Part shown: positions 17,658 to 24,651 of the stretch, in pieces
Layout of the letters: each line of letters starts with the position of its first letter
Position numbering within the stretch: position 1 is the first letter of the stretch
Source of the DNA: G051903925 sp051903925
GTDB taxonomy: Bacteria > Pseudomonadota > Alphaproteobacteria > Zavarziniales > Zavarziniaceae
Reading direction: 5' to 3'
DNA: 64,000 nt
NCBI RefSeq assembly: GCF_051903925.1
Contig: NZ_CP173678.1
Location: 2,046,001-2,110,000 of the forward strand
Program-made: the position numbers and the translations under genes
Notes under the pieces: generated by a model
The model's input: only the letters and a program-made list of their open reading frames with translations
Database searches by the model: none
Told to the model about the DNA's origin: nothing

Positions 17658-18712
17658 GCCTGCGCGTCCTGCACCTGATGGCGGGCGCCCGCGTGGGCGG
17701 GGCGGAGACCTTCTTCGAGCGGCTGCTGCCAGCCCTGGCGCGCGCGGGCGTCGTTCAGCAGGCGGTGATCCGGCACCACCCGCAGCGCGCGGCCCTGCTG
17801 ACTGCGGCCGGGATCCCGGTGACGCAGACCAGGTTCGCCGGCGCGCTGGACCTGGTGACGCCCTGGCGCATCCGTGGCGTCGTCCGGCACTTCGCACCGC
17901 AGGTCGTGCTGGCCTGGATGGGCCGCGCTGCGGCGGCGCTGCCAACGGCGCGCGACGGGCTGGTTACGGCGGGCCGGCTGGGCGGCGTCTATGACCTGAA
18001 GCGGTTTCGCCGCGCGCGCCATCTGGCCGCCAACACCGATGCACTGGTGCGCTGGATCGTTGAGCGGGGCTGGCCGGCGGAGCGGGTGCGGATGGTGCCG
18101 AACTTCGCCCAGGATCTGGCGGGCGGAACACCGCCCGCCCGCGCGGCGCTTGGCACGCCGCCCGCGGCGCCAGTGATCCTGGCGCTGGGCCGGCTTCACC
18201 CGAACAAGGCGTTCGACGTCCTGGTGCGTGCCTTGCCGCTGGTGCCCCGGGCCCATCTCTGGCTGGCCGGCAGCGGACCGGAAGAGGCGCCGTTGCGGAC
18301 GCTGGCGGCGGCGCAGGGGGTGGCGGATCGTGTGCACATGATCGGCTGGCGCAGCGATACCGCCGACCTGCTGGCGGGCGCGGATGTCCTGTGCTGCCCC
18401 AGCCGCGCGGAGCCGCTCGGCAATGTGGTGCTGGAGGCGTGGTCTGCCGGCGTTCCCGTCGTCGCCGCGAATGCGGACGGGCCCGCTGCCCTGATCGCCG
18501 ACGGTGCGGACGGCCTGCTGGTCCCGCGCGAGCAGCCTCAGGCCCTGGCCGCCGCACTCAACCGGGTCCTGGACGACCGCGACGCGGCGCGCTGCCTGGC
18601 CCAGGCCGGGCGCCTGCGGTTCGAGCACGACTTCGCGGAGGCCCCGGTCATCGCGCGCTGGACCCGCTATCTGGCCGACATCGCGCCTGGGGGTGTGCCA
18701 TGTGCGGCCTAG
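17654..18712 (+). CDS. Glycosyltransferase family 4
   Basis: 352 residues beginning at a TTG (17654) that overlaps the upstream stop as TTGA; the residues right after it (SLRVLHLMAGARVGGAETFF) are the usual GT4 N-terminus, which supports this start. The C-terminal half has ALGRLHPNKAFDVLVRAL, LAGSGPEEAPL, MIGWRSDTADLLAGADV and PSRAEPLGNVVLEAWSAG. Third gene of the coupled operon; its end overlaps the asparagine synthase start by 13 bp. Confidence 0.84.
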   Translation: MSLRVLHLMAGARVGGAETFFERLLPALARAGVVQQAVIRHHPQRAALLTAAGIPVTQTRFAGALDLVTPWRIRGVVRHFAPQVVLAWMGRAAAALPTARDGLVTAGRLGGVYDLKRFRRARHLAANTDALVRWIVERGWPAERVRMVPNFAQDLAGGTPPARAALGTPPAAPVILALGRLHPNKAFDVLVRALPLVPRAHLWLAGSGPEEAPLRTLAAAQGVADRVHMIGWRSDTADLLAGADVLCCPSRAEPLGNVVLEAWSAGVPVVAANADGPAALIADGADGLLVPREQPQALAAALNRVLDDRDAARCLAQAGRLRFEHDFAEAPVIARWTRYLADIAPGGVPCAA

Positions 18713-20469
18713 GCGGCTTCATGGTGCACGACGGGGCGGTGCCGGAGGCGCTGCTGGACCGCCTGGCCCTGGCTTTGGCGCATCGTGGGCCGGACGGGGA
18801 AGGGCGCTGGCTGCGCGGATCCGTCGGCATGGTCCACCGCCGCCTGTCGATCATCGACCTTGATACCGGGGCCCAGCCCCTGGTCGAGCCGGGCGGCGCC
18901 GGCCTGGTCGCCAATGGAGAGGTCTACAATTATGTCGAGCTGCAGCAGGCGCTGGCCGGGCGCCTGACCAGCGGCTCCGATTGCGAGCCGCCGCTTCTGA
19001 TCTTTCGCGACGCCGGGCTGGACTTCGTTCAGGCCTTGCGCGGCATGTGGGCGATCGCGCTGCACGACCCGGCCCAGGGCCACCTGGTGCTGAGCCGCGA
19101 TCCGTTCGGGATCAAGCCGCTCTACTACCATGCCGGCGAAAGCGGGCTTGCCTTTGCCTCGACCCCCTCCGCCCTGCTGTCCAGCGGCCTGGTCAGCCCG
19201 AAGCTGCGGGAGGCGGCGGCGCTGGAACTGCTGCAACTGCACTTCACCACGGGGCGGGAGACGGCCTTTGCCGGGATCGACCGCGTGCTGCCGGGCGAGA
19301 CGCTGGTCGTGGGCGACGGCCGCGTGATCGAGCGGCACCAGCAGCAGGCCCTGCCCATGGGTCCGCCCGCCGCGTGGGACGAGGACCAGGCCCTGGCCCT
19401 GCTGGACAGCGCCCTGACCGACAGCGTCATGGTGCATCAGCGCTCGGACGTGCCGTTCGCCATGTTCCTGTCGGGGGGCGTCGATTCCTCCGCCATCCTG
19501 GCGACCATGGCGCGCCTGTCGGACAGGCCGGTGGTCGCCTTCACCGCTGGGTTTCCGGGCTCGGCCGCGGCTGACGAGCGCGCCCATGCGGCATCGGTGG
19601 CCAGGGCGGCGGGCGCCGAGCACATCGCGATCGAGGTGACGGCCGCCGACTTCTTCCAGCATCTGCCGCAGATCGTGGCCGCGGTCGACGATCCCACCGC
19701 CGACTACGCCATCGTGCCGACCTGGCTCCTGGCGCGGGAGGCCGCAAAGTCGTTCAAGGTCGTGCTGTCGGGGGAGGGCGGGGACGAACTGTTCGGCGGC
19801 TATGGCCGCTACCGCGCCCGGCTGCGGCCGTGGTGGCTGGGCGGCCGGGCGCTGCGGCCCAAGGGCACGCTGGACGGCCTGGACCTGCTGCGGCAGGCGC
19901 CTTCCGGCTGGCGCGACGGGATCGTGGCGGCGGAGGGGCGCCTGGCCGGCCACGGCCTGACGCCATTGCAGCAGGCCCAGGCGGTGGACTGTGCCGACTG
20001 GCTGCCCAACGACCTGCTGATCAAGTTGGACCGCTGCCTGATGGCCCATGGTCTGGAGGGGCGGACGCCGTTCCTGGACCCGCGGGTGGCAGAAGTCGCC
20101 TTTCGCCTGCCGGACGCGCTGAAGGTCCAGGGCCGCACGGGCAAGTACCTGCTGCGCCGCTGGCTGGACCGGGCGCTGCCGGCGGCGGATGCGTTCTCGA
20201 CCAAGAAGGGCTTCACGGTGCCCGTGGCGGAGTGGATCGCGGGCGAGGGCCATCGCCTGGGCCCGCTGGTGGCCCGCCACCCGGCAATTGCGGCGCTCTG
20301 CCTGCCTGAGCGGGTGGAGGCGCTGTTCCACCCCCGCGGCCAGAAGGCGGGTGGCAAGCGGGCGGGCCAGGCCGCCTGGACGTTGCTGTTCTTCGCGCTT
20401 TGGCACCGGATCCACATCGAGCGCCAGCGGGTCGAGGGCGACGTCTTCGACATCCTGGCGGGAGGCTGA
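18700..20469 (+). CDS. asnB: Asparagine synthase (glutamine-hydrolysing) family
   Basis: 589 residues. N-terminal class II glutamine amidotransferase with nucleophile Cys2 (MCGLGGF), HRGPDGEG and NGEVYNY; C-terminal synthetase with the PP-loop SGGVDSS (258-264) and GEGGDELFGGYGRY. In glycan clusters such enzymes often amidate sugar acids rather than make free asparagine, and the three coupled glycosyltransferases upstream fit that. Alternatively it could belong with the tiny peptide genes 88 bp downstream, since lasso cyclases are of this family; but those normally lack an intact Cys2 glutaminase site, and a promoter-like sequence separates them. Confidence 0.85.
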   Translation: MCGLGGFMVHDGAVPEALLDRLALALAHRGPDGEGRWLRGSVGMVHRRLSIIDLDTGAQPLVEPGGAGLVANGEVYNYVELQQALAGRLTSGSDCEPPLLIFRDAGLDFVQALRGMWAIALHDPAQGHLVLSRDPFGIKPLYYHAGESGLAFASTPSALLSSGLVSPKLREAAALELLQLHFTTGRETAFAGIDRVLPGETLVVGDGRVIERHQQQALPMGPPAAWDEDQALALLDSALTDSVMVHQRSDVPFAMFLSGGVDSSAILATMARLSDRPVVAFTAGFPGSAAADERAHAASVARAAGAEHIAIEVTAADFFQHLPQIVAAVDDPTADYAIVPTWLLAREAAKSFKVVLSGEGGDELFGGYGRYRARLRPWWLGGRALRPKGTLDGLDLLRQAPSGWRDGIVAAEGRLAGHGLTPLQQAQAVDCADWLPNDLLIKLDRCLMAHGLEGRTPFLDPRVAEVAFRLPDALKVQGRTGKYLLRRWLDRALPAADAFSTKKGFTVPVAEWIAGEGHRLGPLVARHPAIAALCLPERVEALFHPRGQKAGGKRAGQAAWTLLFFALWHRIHIERQRVEGDVFDILAGG

Positions 20470-20485
20470 GGCCTGGCGGTCCCTG

Positions 20486-20513
20486 TTGCCATGATGTGGA
20501 ATAGTTCTAGGCT
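20486..20513 (+). promoter_or_regulatory. Candidate sigma70 promoter for the peptide/JmjC operon
   Basis: TTGCCA (20486-20491) and TAGGCT (20508-20513) separated by 16 bp in the 88-bp gap after asnB; a small hairpin CGCCTG-TCG-CAGGCG follows at 20518-20532. This would start transcription about 38 bp before the first tiny gene. Match to consensus is moderate. Confidence 0.35.
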
Positions 20514-20557
20514 CTGCCGCCTGTCGCAGGCGCCATCCGTCGGGGAGCGATCACATC

Positions 20558-20716
20558 ATGACCATTGAAGCCGTCCAGAATCAGCCTGTCCCCACGGATG
20601 CCTTGAGTGAGGACGTGCGCGAGGAATGGCAGCCGCCCCGGGTCAGCAGGATTGGCCTGGGCAATGCGGCGAACGGCCTTGCCGATGGCCCGGATGGCAG
20701 TTTCGGGGTGTCCTGA
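20558..20716 (+). CDS. Candidate RiPP precursor peptide 1 (lasso-type leader motif)
   Basis: A 52-residue peptide starting at ATG 20558 with GGGGAG upstream. The N-terminal half is acidic (E4, D14, E18, D19, E22, E23). Then W24-x-x-P27-R28-V29-x-R31-I32-G33-L34, followed by a small-residue tail rich in G, N, A, D and S and ending DGSFGVS. The same pattern recurs in the next gene with identical spacing. W, P, V and G stand at positions 1, 4, 6 and 10, the spacing of the YxxPxLxxxG leader element bound by lasso RRE proteins; the conserved threonine before a lasso core is missing. Function as a modified-peptide precursor is inferred. Confidence 0.72.
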   Translation: MTIEAVQNQPVPTDALSEDVREEWQPPRVSRIGLGNAANGLADGPDGSFGVS

Positions 20717-20774
20717 GCATAACCCGGATCGGCGGCATGGGGCCTACGATCCCCATACCTGATCGGATGGACCA

Positions 20775-20939
20775 ATGGCTGATGACATGAACGACGCCGC
20801 GCCCGCCGAGCTTGCCGACCGGGCTGCACAGGATCCGTCCGACCGGGAGGCCTGGCACGCCCCGCGCGTGCGCCGCATCGGCCTGTCTGGCGCCCGTGCC
20901 AGCGGCGAAGTCGACAGCGACGGCATCACCTTTTCCTGA
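20775..20939 (+). CDS. Candidate RiPP precursor peptide 2 (paralogue of the preceding)
   Basis: A 54-residue peptide from ATG 20775 (a second in-frame ATG is at 20787). Acidic N-terminal region, then W27-x-x-P30-R31-V32-x-R34-I35-G36-L37, aligning without gaps to W24-L34 of the upstream peptide. C-terminal region SGARASGEVDSDGITFS shares the D-G-x-x-F ending theme. N-terminal halves and tails differ in sequence, so the shared block is under selection rather than a fresh duplication. 58 bp after peptide 1 and 53 bp before the JmjC gene, same strand. Confidence 0.72.
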   Translation: MADDMNDAAPAELADRAAQDPSDREAWHAPRVRRIGLSGARASGEVDSDGITFS

Positions 20940-20992
20940 ATTTCGACATTGCCGCGACCGGCCTTGTCCGGTCCGGGCAGAAGGACAGCACA

Positions 20993-22162
20993 GTGATTGC
21001 CGATCTGGCGGACCTGTTCGCGCCCCACGATCCGGCCCTTCTCCACCAGATACGGCGGGCGCGGCAGCGCCTGCACCTGAAGACAGACCGGACGGCCCGC
21101 TTCCAGGCGCTGCTGCCGTGGCTCACGCTGCAGTCCCTGGTGACGCTGGACCGCCTCATGTCGGGCGAGGTCCTGGCAACCCGCGACGGGAAGCCCCTGC
21201 CGCTTGAGGCGCTGACAGTGCTGCACGAGGATCGCGCGACGCGCACCCTGCGGCACGAGAACCTGCACGCGCTGGGCCTGATGGGTTTCAGCCTGGCGAT
21301 CGCGGGCCTGGACGGCATGGTGCCGGCCTGGGCGGCCCTTGGCGCCCTGCTGGAACGGCGCACGCGCACCAGCGTCAGCGTGAACTGCTATGTCAGCTTC
21401 GCGAAGGGCGGGGCCTTTTCGCCCCATTCCGATCCGCATGACGTGCTGGTCGTCCAGGTCCATGGGACCAAGCGCTGGTCCTGCTTTGGTCGCGGCGGTC
21501 ACGCGGGCCAGGGCATCGTTCACTTGAAGTCGCGCGACGACCTGCCCGCCCCGGAATGGGAAGGCACGCTGGAGCCTGGCGACCTCCTGTTCGTGCCGCG
21601 CGGCGATATCCACGTCGCGGCCGTGACGGACGGACCAAGCGTGCATGTCACCCTGGGCCTGCGCGCGCCACGGGGCGATACGCTCCTCCATTGGCTTGGC
21701 GGGCAGTCGCTGACACACGACGTCCTGGCCCGCGACATCGACCCCCTGGCGCCCGTGGCGGAGCGGCGTGCGCGGGAGGCTGAATTGCGGGCGGCGCTGC
21801 ACGATCTGGTCGACGGACTGGACCTGGATGCCTTCCTTGCCGCCGAGGATATGCGGCGGCAGGCGAAGCGGCCCCTGAACTTCGGCCTGATCGAGGCATT
21901 GGCCCCGACGACACAGGTCCAGCCGGCGCTGGTCCGGTGCGGATCGCTGCTGCGGGAGACGGGCCGCGTGCGTGCCGGCGCACTGGATGTCGCCGTGAAC
22001 GAGGACGAGTGCGCCGTGCTTGCCCTGCTGCTGGAGCGCGACACGCTTGACCTGGCGGGCCTGGCGCAGGCCCTGCCGGCGATGGCGGCGGATCAGGTTC
22101 GGCGCGCGGTTGCGGGCCTTGCCCGCAAGTCGCTGGTCTTCCTGTTCGAGCGGGCGGATTGA
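20993..22162 (+). CDS. JmjC/cupin_4 (ROXA-like) 2-oxoglutarate and Fe(II)-dependent hydroxylase
   Basis: 389 residues from GTG 20993, with AAGGA 7 bp upstream. The Fe(II) triad is visible as H145 and D147 (FSPHSDPHD) and H207 (PRGDIHVAA); VQVHGTKRW and LEPGDLLFVPRG are the cupin_4/JmjC core. Length and plan (JmjC, dimerisation helices, C-terminal winged helix) match bacterial RoxA/YcfD and human MINA/NO66, which hydroxylate arginine or histidine in ribosomal proteins. Residues 324-389 form the winged-helix-like end (strand, AVLALLLERDTLDLAGLAQAL, helix, LVFLF). It directly follows two tiny genes with conserved arginines, its likely substrates (inference). Confidence 0.85.
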   Translation: MIADLADLFAPHDPALLHQIRRARQRLHLKTDRTARFQALLPWLTLQSLVTLDRLMSGEVLATRDGKPLPLEALTVLHEDRATRTLRHENLHALGLMGFSLAIAGLDGMVPAWAALGALLERRTRTSVSVNCYVSFAKGGAFSPHSDPHDVLVVQVHGTKRWSCFGRGGHAGQGIVHLKSRDDLPAPEWEGTLEPGDLLFVPRGDIHVAAVTDGPSVHVTLGLRAPRGDTLLHWLGGQSLTHDVLARDIDPLAPVAERRAREAELRAALHDLVDGLDLDAFLAAEDMRRQAKRPLNFGLIEALAPTTQVQPALVRCGSLLRETGRVRAGALDVAVNEDECAVLALLLERDTLDLAGLAQALPAMAADQVRRAVAGLARKSLVFLFERAD

Positions 22163-22196
22163 GCGGGCGCGGGCCCGATCCTCCGATTGCCGAGCA

Positions 22197-22213
22197 TGTT
22201 CCCGCGTGGAACA
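22197..22213. promoter_or_regulatory. Short inverted repeat upstream of the Ig-like protein gene
   Basis: TGTTCC (22197-22202) and GGAACA (22208-22213) with a 5-bp centre, 33 bp before the start codon at 22247. It could be an operator. Orientation differs from the alphaproteobacterial LexA direct repeat (GTTC-N7-GTTC), so it is not called a LexA box. Confidence 0.3.
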
Positions 22214-22246
22214 CTGGTGCCCAAGAAATGAAACGGGAGGATGGCA

Positions 22247-22627
22247 ATGCGCAGGCTCGCCGTCATGTGTGTCGCATGGGGAATCGCTGCCCCGGCCCTG
22301 GCCGCGGGGGACGGTGCGCGGGTCGTTGCGACCAGCCCTGCCGACGGGGCCACGGTGCCGGCGGGAGCGATGGAGCTGAGCGTCACGTTTGACCGGGCCA
22401 TGGCGCCCGACAGCTACTCCTTCGTGACGCTGACGGATGCGCCCTATCCACCCTGCCCGCCCCCGGCCGAGCAATCGGCCGATGGCCGGACGTTCACGCT
22501 GAAATGCACGACCGAACCGGGTAAGACCTATGGCGTCGGTTTCAATGGCGGCACGCACATGAACTTCAAGAGCACGGACGGCGTCCCGGCGGTGCCGGCC
22601 CAACTGCATTTCAAGACGGCCCCATGA
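22247..22627 (+). CDS. Secreted Ig-like domain protein
   Basis: 126 residues. The ATG at 22247 is chosen over 22241 because GGGAGG abuts the latter with no spacing. Signal peptide to ALA (about residue 20), then VVATSPADGATVPAGAMELSVTFDRAM, the opening of bacterial Ig-like (Big_5/CopC-type) domains, and two cysteines that could pair. No His/Met copper motif of CopC is seen. Its last 4 bases overlap the dihydroorotase start (ATGA). Confidence 0.7.
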   Translation: MRRLAVMCVAWGIAAPALAAGDGARVVATSPADGATVPAGAMELSVTFDRAMAPDSYSFVTLTDAPYPPCPPPAEQSADGRTFTLKCTTEPGKTYGVGFNGGTHMNFKSTDGVPAVPAQLHFKTAP

Positions 22628-23952
22628 CCGTCGATCTGCTGGTTCGCGGGGGAACGGTCGTCACCCCGGGGGCGACTGGCGTCGCCGACGTCGCCATCCG
22701 CGATGGTCGCATCGTCGCGATCGGAGCTCTGGACCCGGCCCAGGCCGGGCAGGTGGTCGACGCGACCGGCCTCCATGTCCTGCCAGGCGTGATCGACACC
22801 CAGGTCCATTTCCGCGAGCCGGGCCTGGAGCACAAGGAGGACCTGGCGACCGGCGGCGATTGCGCCGTCCTGGGCGGGGTCGTTGCCGTGTTCGAGATGC
22901 CGAACACCAAGCCCGCGACCACCACGCAGGAGGCGATCGAGGACAAGCTGGCGCGCGCCCGTGGCCGCATGCGCTGCGATCACGCCTTCTATGTCGGTGC
23001 CGCCGCCTCGAACGTCGCCGACCTGCCGCACCTGGAGCGCCTGCCCGGCGTCTGCGGGGTCAAGGTCTTCATGGGCTCGTCCACCGGCGACCTTCTGGTC
23101 GAGGATGACGAGGGACTGACCGCGGTCCTGCGCTCCGGCCGGCGCCGCGTCGCCATCCATGCCGAGGACGAGGCCCGCCTGCGCGAGCGCAAGGCCTTGG
23201 CCGAACGCGGCGATCCCCGCACCCATCCGGTGTGGCGCGACGAACTGACGGCCCTGACCGCGACCGAGCGGGCGATCCGCGCCGCGCGTGCGGCGGGGCG
23301 CAAGGTGCACATCCTGCACGTCACCAGTGCCGAGGAGATGGCCTGGCTGAAGGGGCAGAAGGACATCGCCTCGGTCGAGACGACACCGCAGCACCTGACC
23401 CTGACGGCGCCCGAATGCTATGAGCAGATCGGGACGCTGGCGCAGATGAACCCGCCCATCCGCGCCGCCCGGCATCGCGACGGGCTGTGGGCCGGGGTGG
23501 CAGACGGGACCGTGGACGTGATCGGCTCCGACCACGCGCCCCACACCTTTGCCGAGAAGTCCAAGACCTATCCCGAAAGCCCGTCCGGCATGCCGGGCGT
23601 GCAGACGCTGCTGCCCCTGCTCCTGGACCACATGGCGCAGGGGCGGCTGAGCCTGGACCGCCTGGTGGCCCTGACCAGCACCCGCGCCGCCAGCCTGTTC
23701 CACATCCGGAACAAGGGGCAGATCGCCCCGGGCTTCGACGGCGACCTGACCATCGTCGACCTGAAGCGCCGGCAGCGCATCGAATCCGACTGGCTGGCCA
23801 GCCGCTGTGGCTGGAGCCCGTTCAAGGACCGCGTGGTGACCGGCTGGCCCGTCATGACCGTGATCCGCGGCAACCTGGCCATGCGCGAGGGCGAACTGCT
23901 GGGGGCACCGGCCGGCCGGCCCCTGGAATTCGACCTGGAGGCCGCCCCGTGA
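22624..23952 (+). CDS. pyrC: Dihydroorotase family amidohydrolase
   Basis: 442 residues, class I dihydroorotase plan. LPGVIDTQVHFREPG holds the metal block but with Q60 where the usual D-x-H-x-H/R motif has histidine; H62 remains. The carboxylated-lysine region is GVKVFMGSS; later ligands are HAEDE, ILHVTS and the catalytic GSDHAPHT. Residues EMPNT and PPIRAARHRDGLW bind substrate. The Q variant recurs, as I recall, in an alphaproteobacterial subgroup annotated as dihydroorotase. Co-transcribed with secreted-protein genes rather than pyr genes, so the substrate is not certain. Confidence 0.8.
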   Translation: MTVDLLVRGGTVVTPGATGVADVAIRDGRIVAIGALDPAQAGQVVDATGLHVLPGVIDTQVHFREPGLEHKEDLATGGDCAVLGGVVAVFEMPNTKPATTTQEAIEDKLARARGRMRCDHAFYVGAAASNVADLPHLERLPGVCGVKVFMGSSTGDLLVEDDEGLTAVLRSGRRRVAIHAEDEARLRERKALAERGDPRTHPVWRDELTALTATERAIRAARAAGRKVHILHVTSAEEMAWLKGQKDIASVETTPQHLTLTAPECYEQIGTLAQMNPPIRAARHRDGLWAGVADGTVDVIGSDHAPHTFAEKSKTYPESPSGMPGVQTLLPLLLDHMAQGRLSLDRLVALTSTRAASLFHIRNKGQIAPGFDGDLTIVDLKRRQRIESDWLASRCGWSPFKDRVVTGWPVMTVIRGNLAMREGELLGAPAGRPLEFDLEAAP

Positions 23953-24614
23953 GGGCTGCACTCGCGGCGCTGGCCCTGCTGGCGCTTGGGGGCCAGGCCC
24001 CGGCGGTCCAGGCCCAGACCGCCAGCTTTGACTGCGGCCGTTCGACAGGACCCATCGAGCGCGCGATCTGCGTCAATTCCAAGCTGACCTGGCGCGACGG
24101 CACGCTGGGTCGCCTGTACGAAGGGCTGATGAACGCGGTGCCGTCGGACGAGCGCAATCGCCTGCGCATCGCCCAGCGGCGCTGGACCGTGGCGCGCAAC
24201 ACCGACTGTTCCCGTGGTGACAACGAGTGCCTGGAACATGCCTATAACGAGCGCCTGATGGAATTGTCCCAGCGGCTGAAGGACCTTTACGCCGCGCGTG
24301 GGGCAGCGCCGCCGGTCGGCGGGGTCTACGATTTCCAGCAGCAGGGGCAGAAGGGCACCATGGTCCTGGTGGAACAGGTCGACGGCACGATCGAGGGTGC
24401 CTTCCTGACCATCGAGCAGGCCAAGTTCCGGAACTGCCAGCTCTACATCACCGCCCGGCGGCAGGAAGGCGGCGTGCTGGCCTGGTCGGGTGAGCAGGCC
24501 GACTGCAGCGGCACGATCCGCCTGGAGGGCAACACCGCGAGGGTGGAGGCCGGGGCCTGTTCCGCCGCCTGCGGCGCGAATGCGACGCTGACCGGCCCCT
24601 ATGCCCGGCGCTGA
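23949..24614 (+). CDS. Secreted LprI/DUF1311-type protein
   Basis: 221 residues from a GTG that overlaps the upstream stop as GTGA. Signal peptide to VQAQ (about residue 23). Residues 28-115 match the lysozyme-inhibitor LprI (DUF1311) domain: SFDCGRSTGPIERAICVN, LGRLYEGLM, RRWTVARNTDC and LEHAYNERL with four cysteines. The C-terminal 100 residues form a beta-rich domain of unknown kind with further cysteine pairs. Periplasmic; may protect against lysozyme-type attack (family knowledge, not shown here). Confidence 0.75.
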   Translation: MRAALAALALLALGGQAPAVQAQTASFDCGRSTGPIERAICVNSKLTWRDGTLGRLYEGLMNAVPSDERNRLRIAQRRWTVARNTDCSRGDNECLEHAYNERLMELSQRLKDLYAARGAAPPVGGVYDFQQQGQKGTMVLVEQVDGTIEGAFLTIEQAKFRNCQLYITARRQEGGVLAWSGEQADCSGTIRLEGNTARVEAGACSAACGANATLTGPYARR

Positions 24615-24651
24615 CGCGCAGCGCCGGGAACGCCTAGCGTAAGGCCTTGGT

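Noticed and set aside
20558..20939. Canonical lasso peptide precursors with a Gly1-Asp9 ring
   Set aside because: A Gly followed eight residues later by Asp can be found in both tails, but the conserved leader threonine at -2 is missing, and no lasso B1/B2 genes are near. Kept as a RiPP candidate of uncertain class.
22197..22213. LexA (SOS) box
   Set aside because: Alphaproteobacterial LexA binds a direct repeat GTTC-N7-GTTC; this is an inverted repeat GTTC-N7-GAAC.
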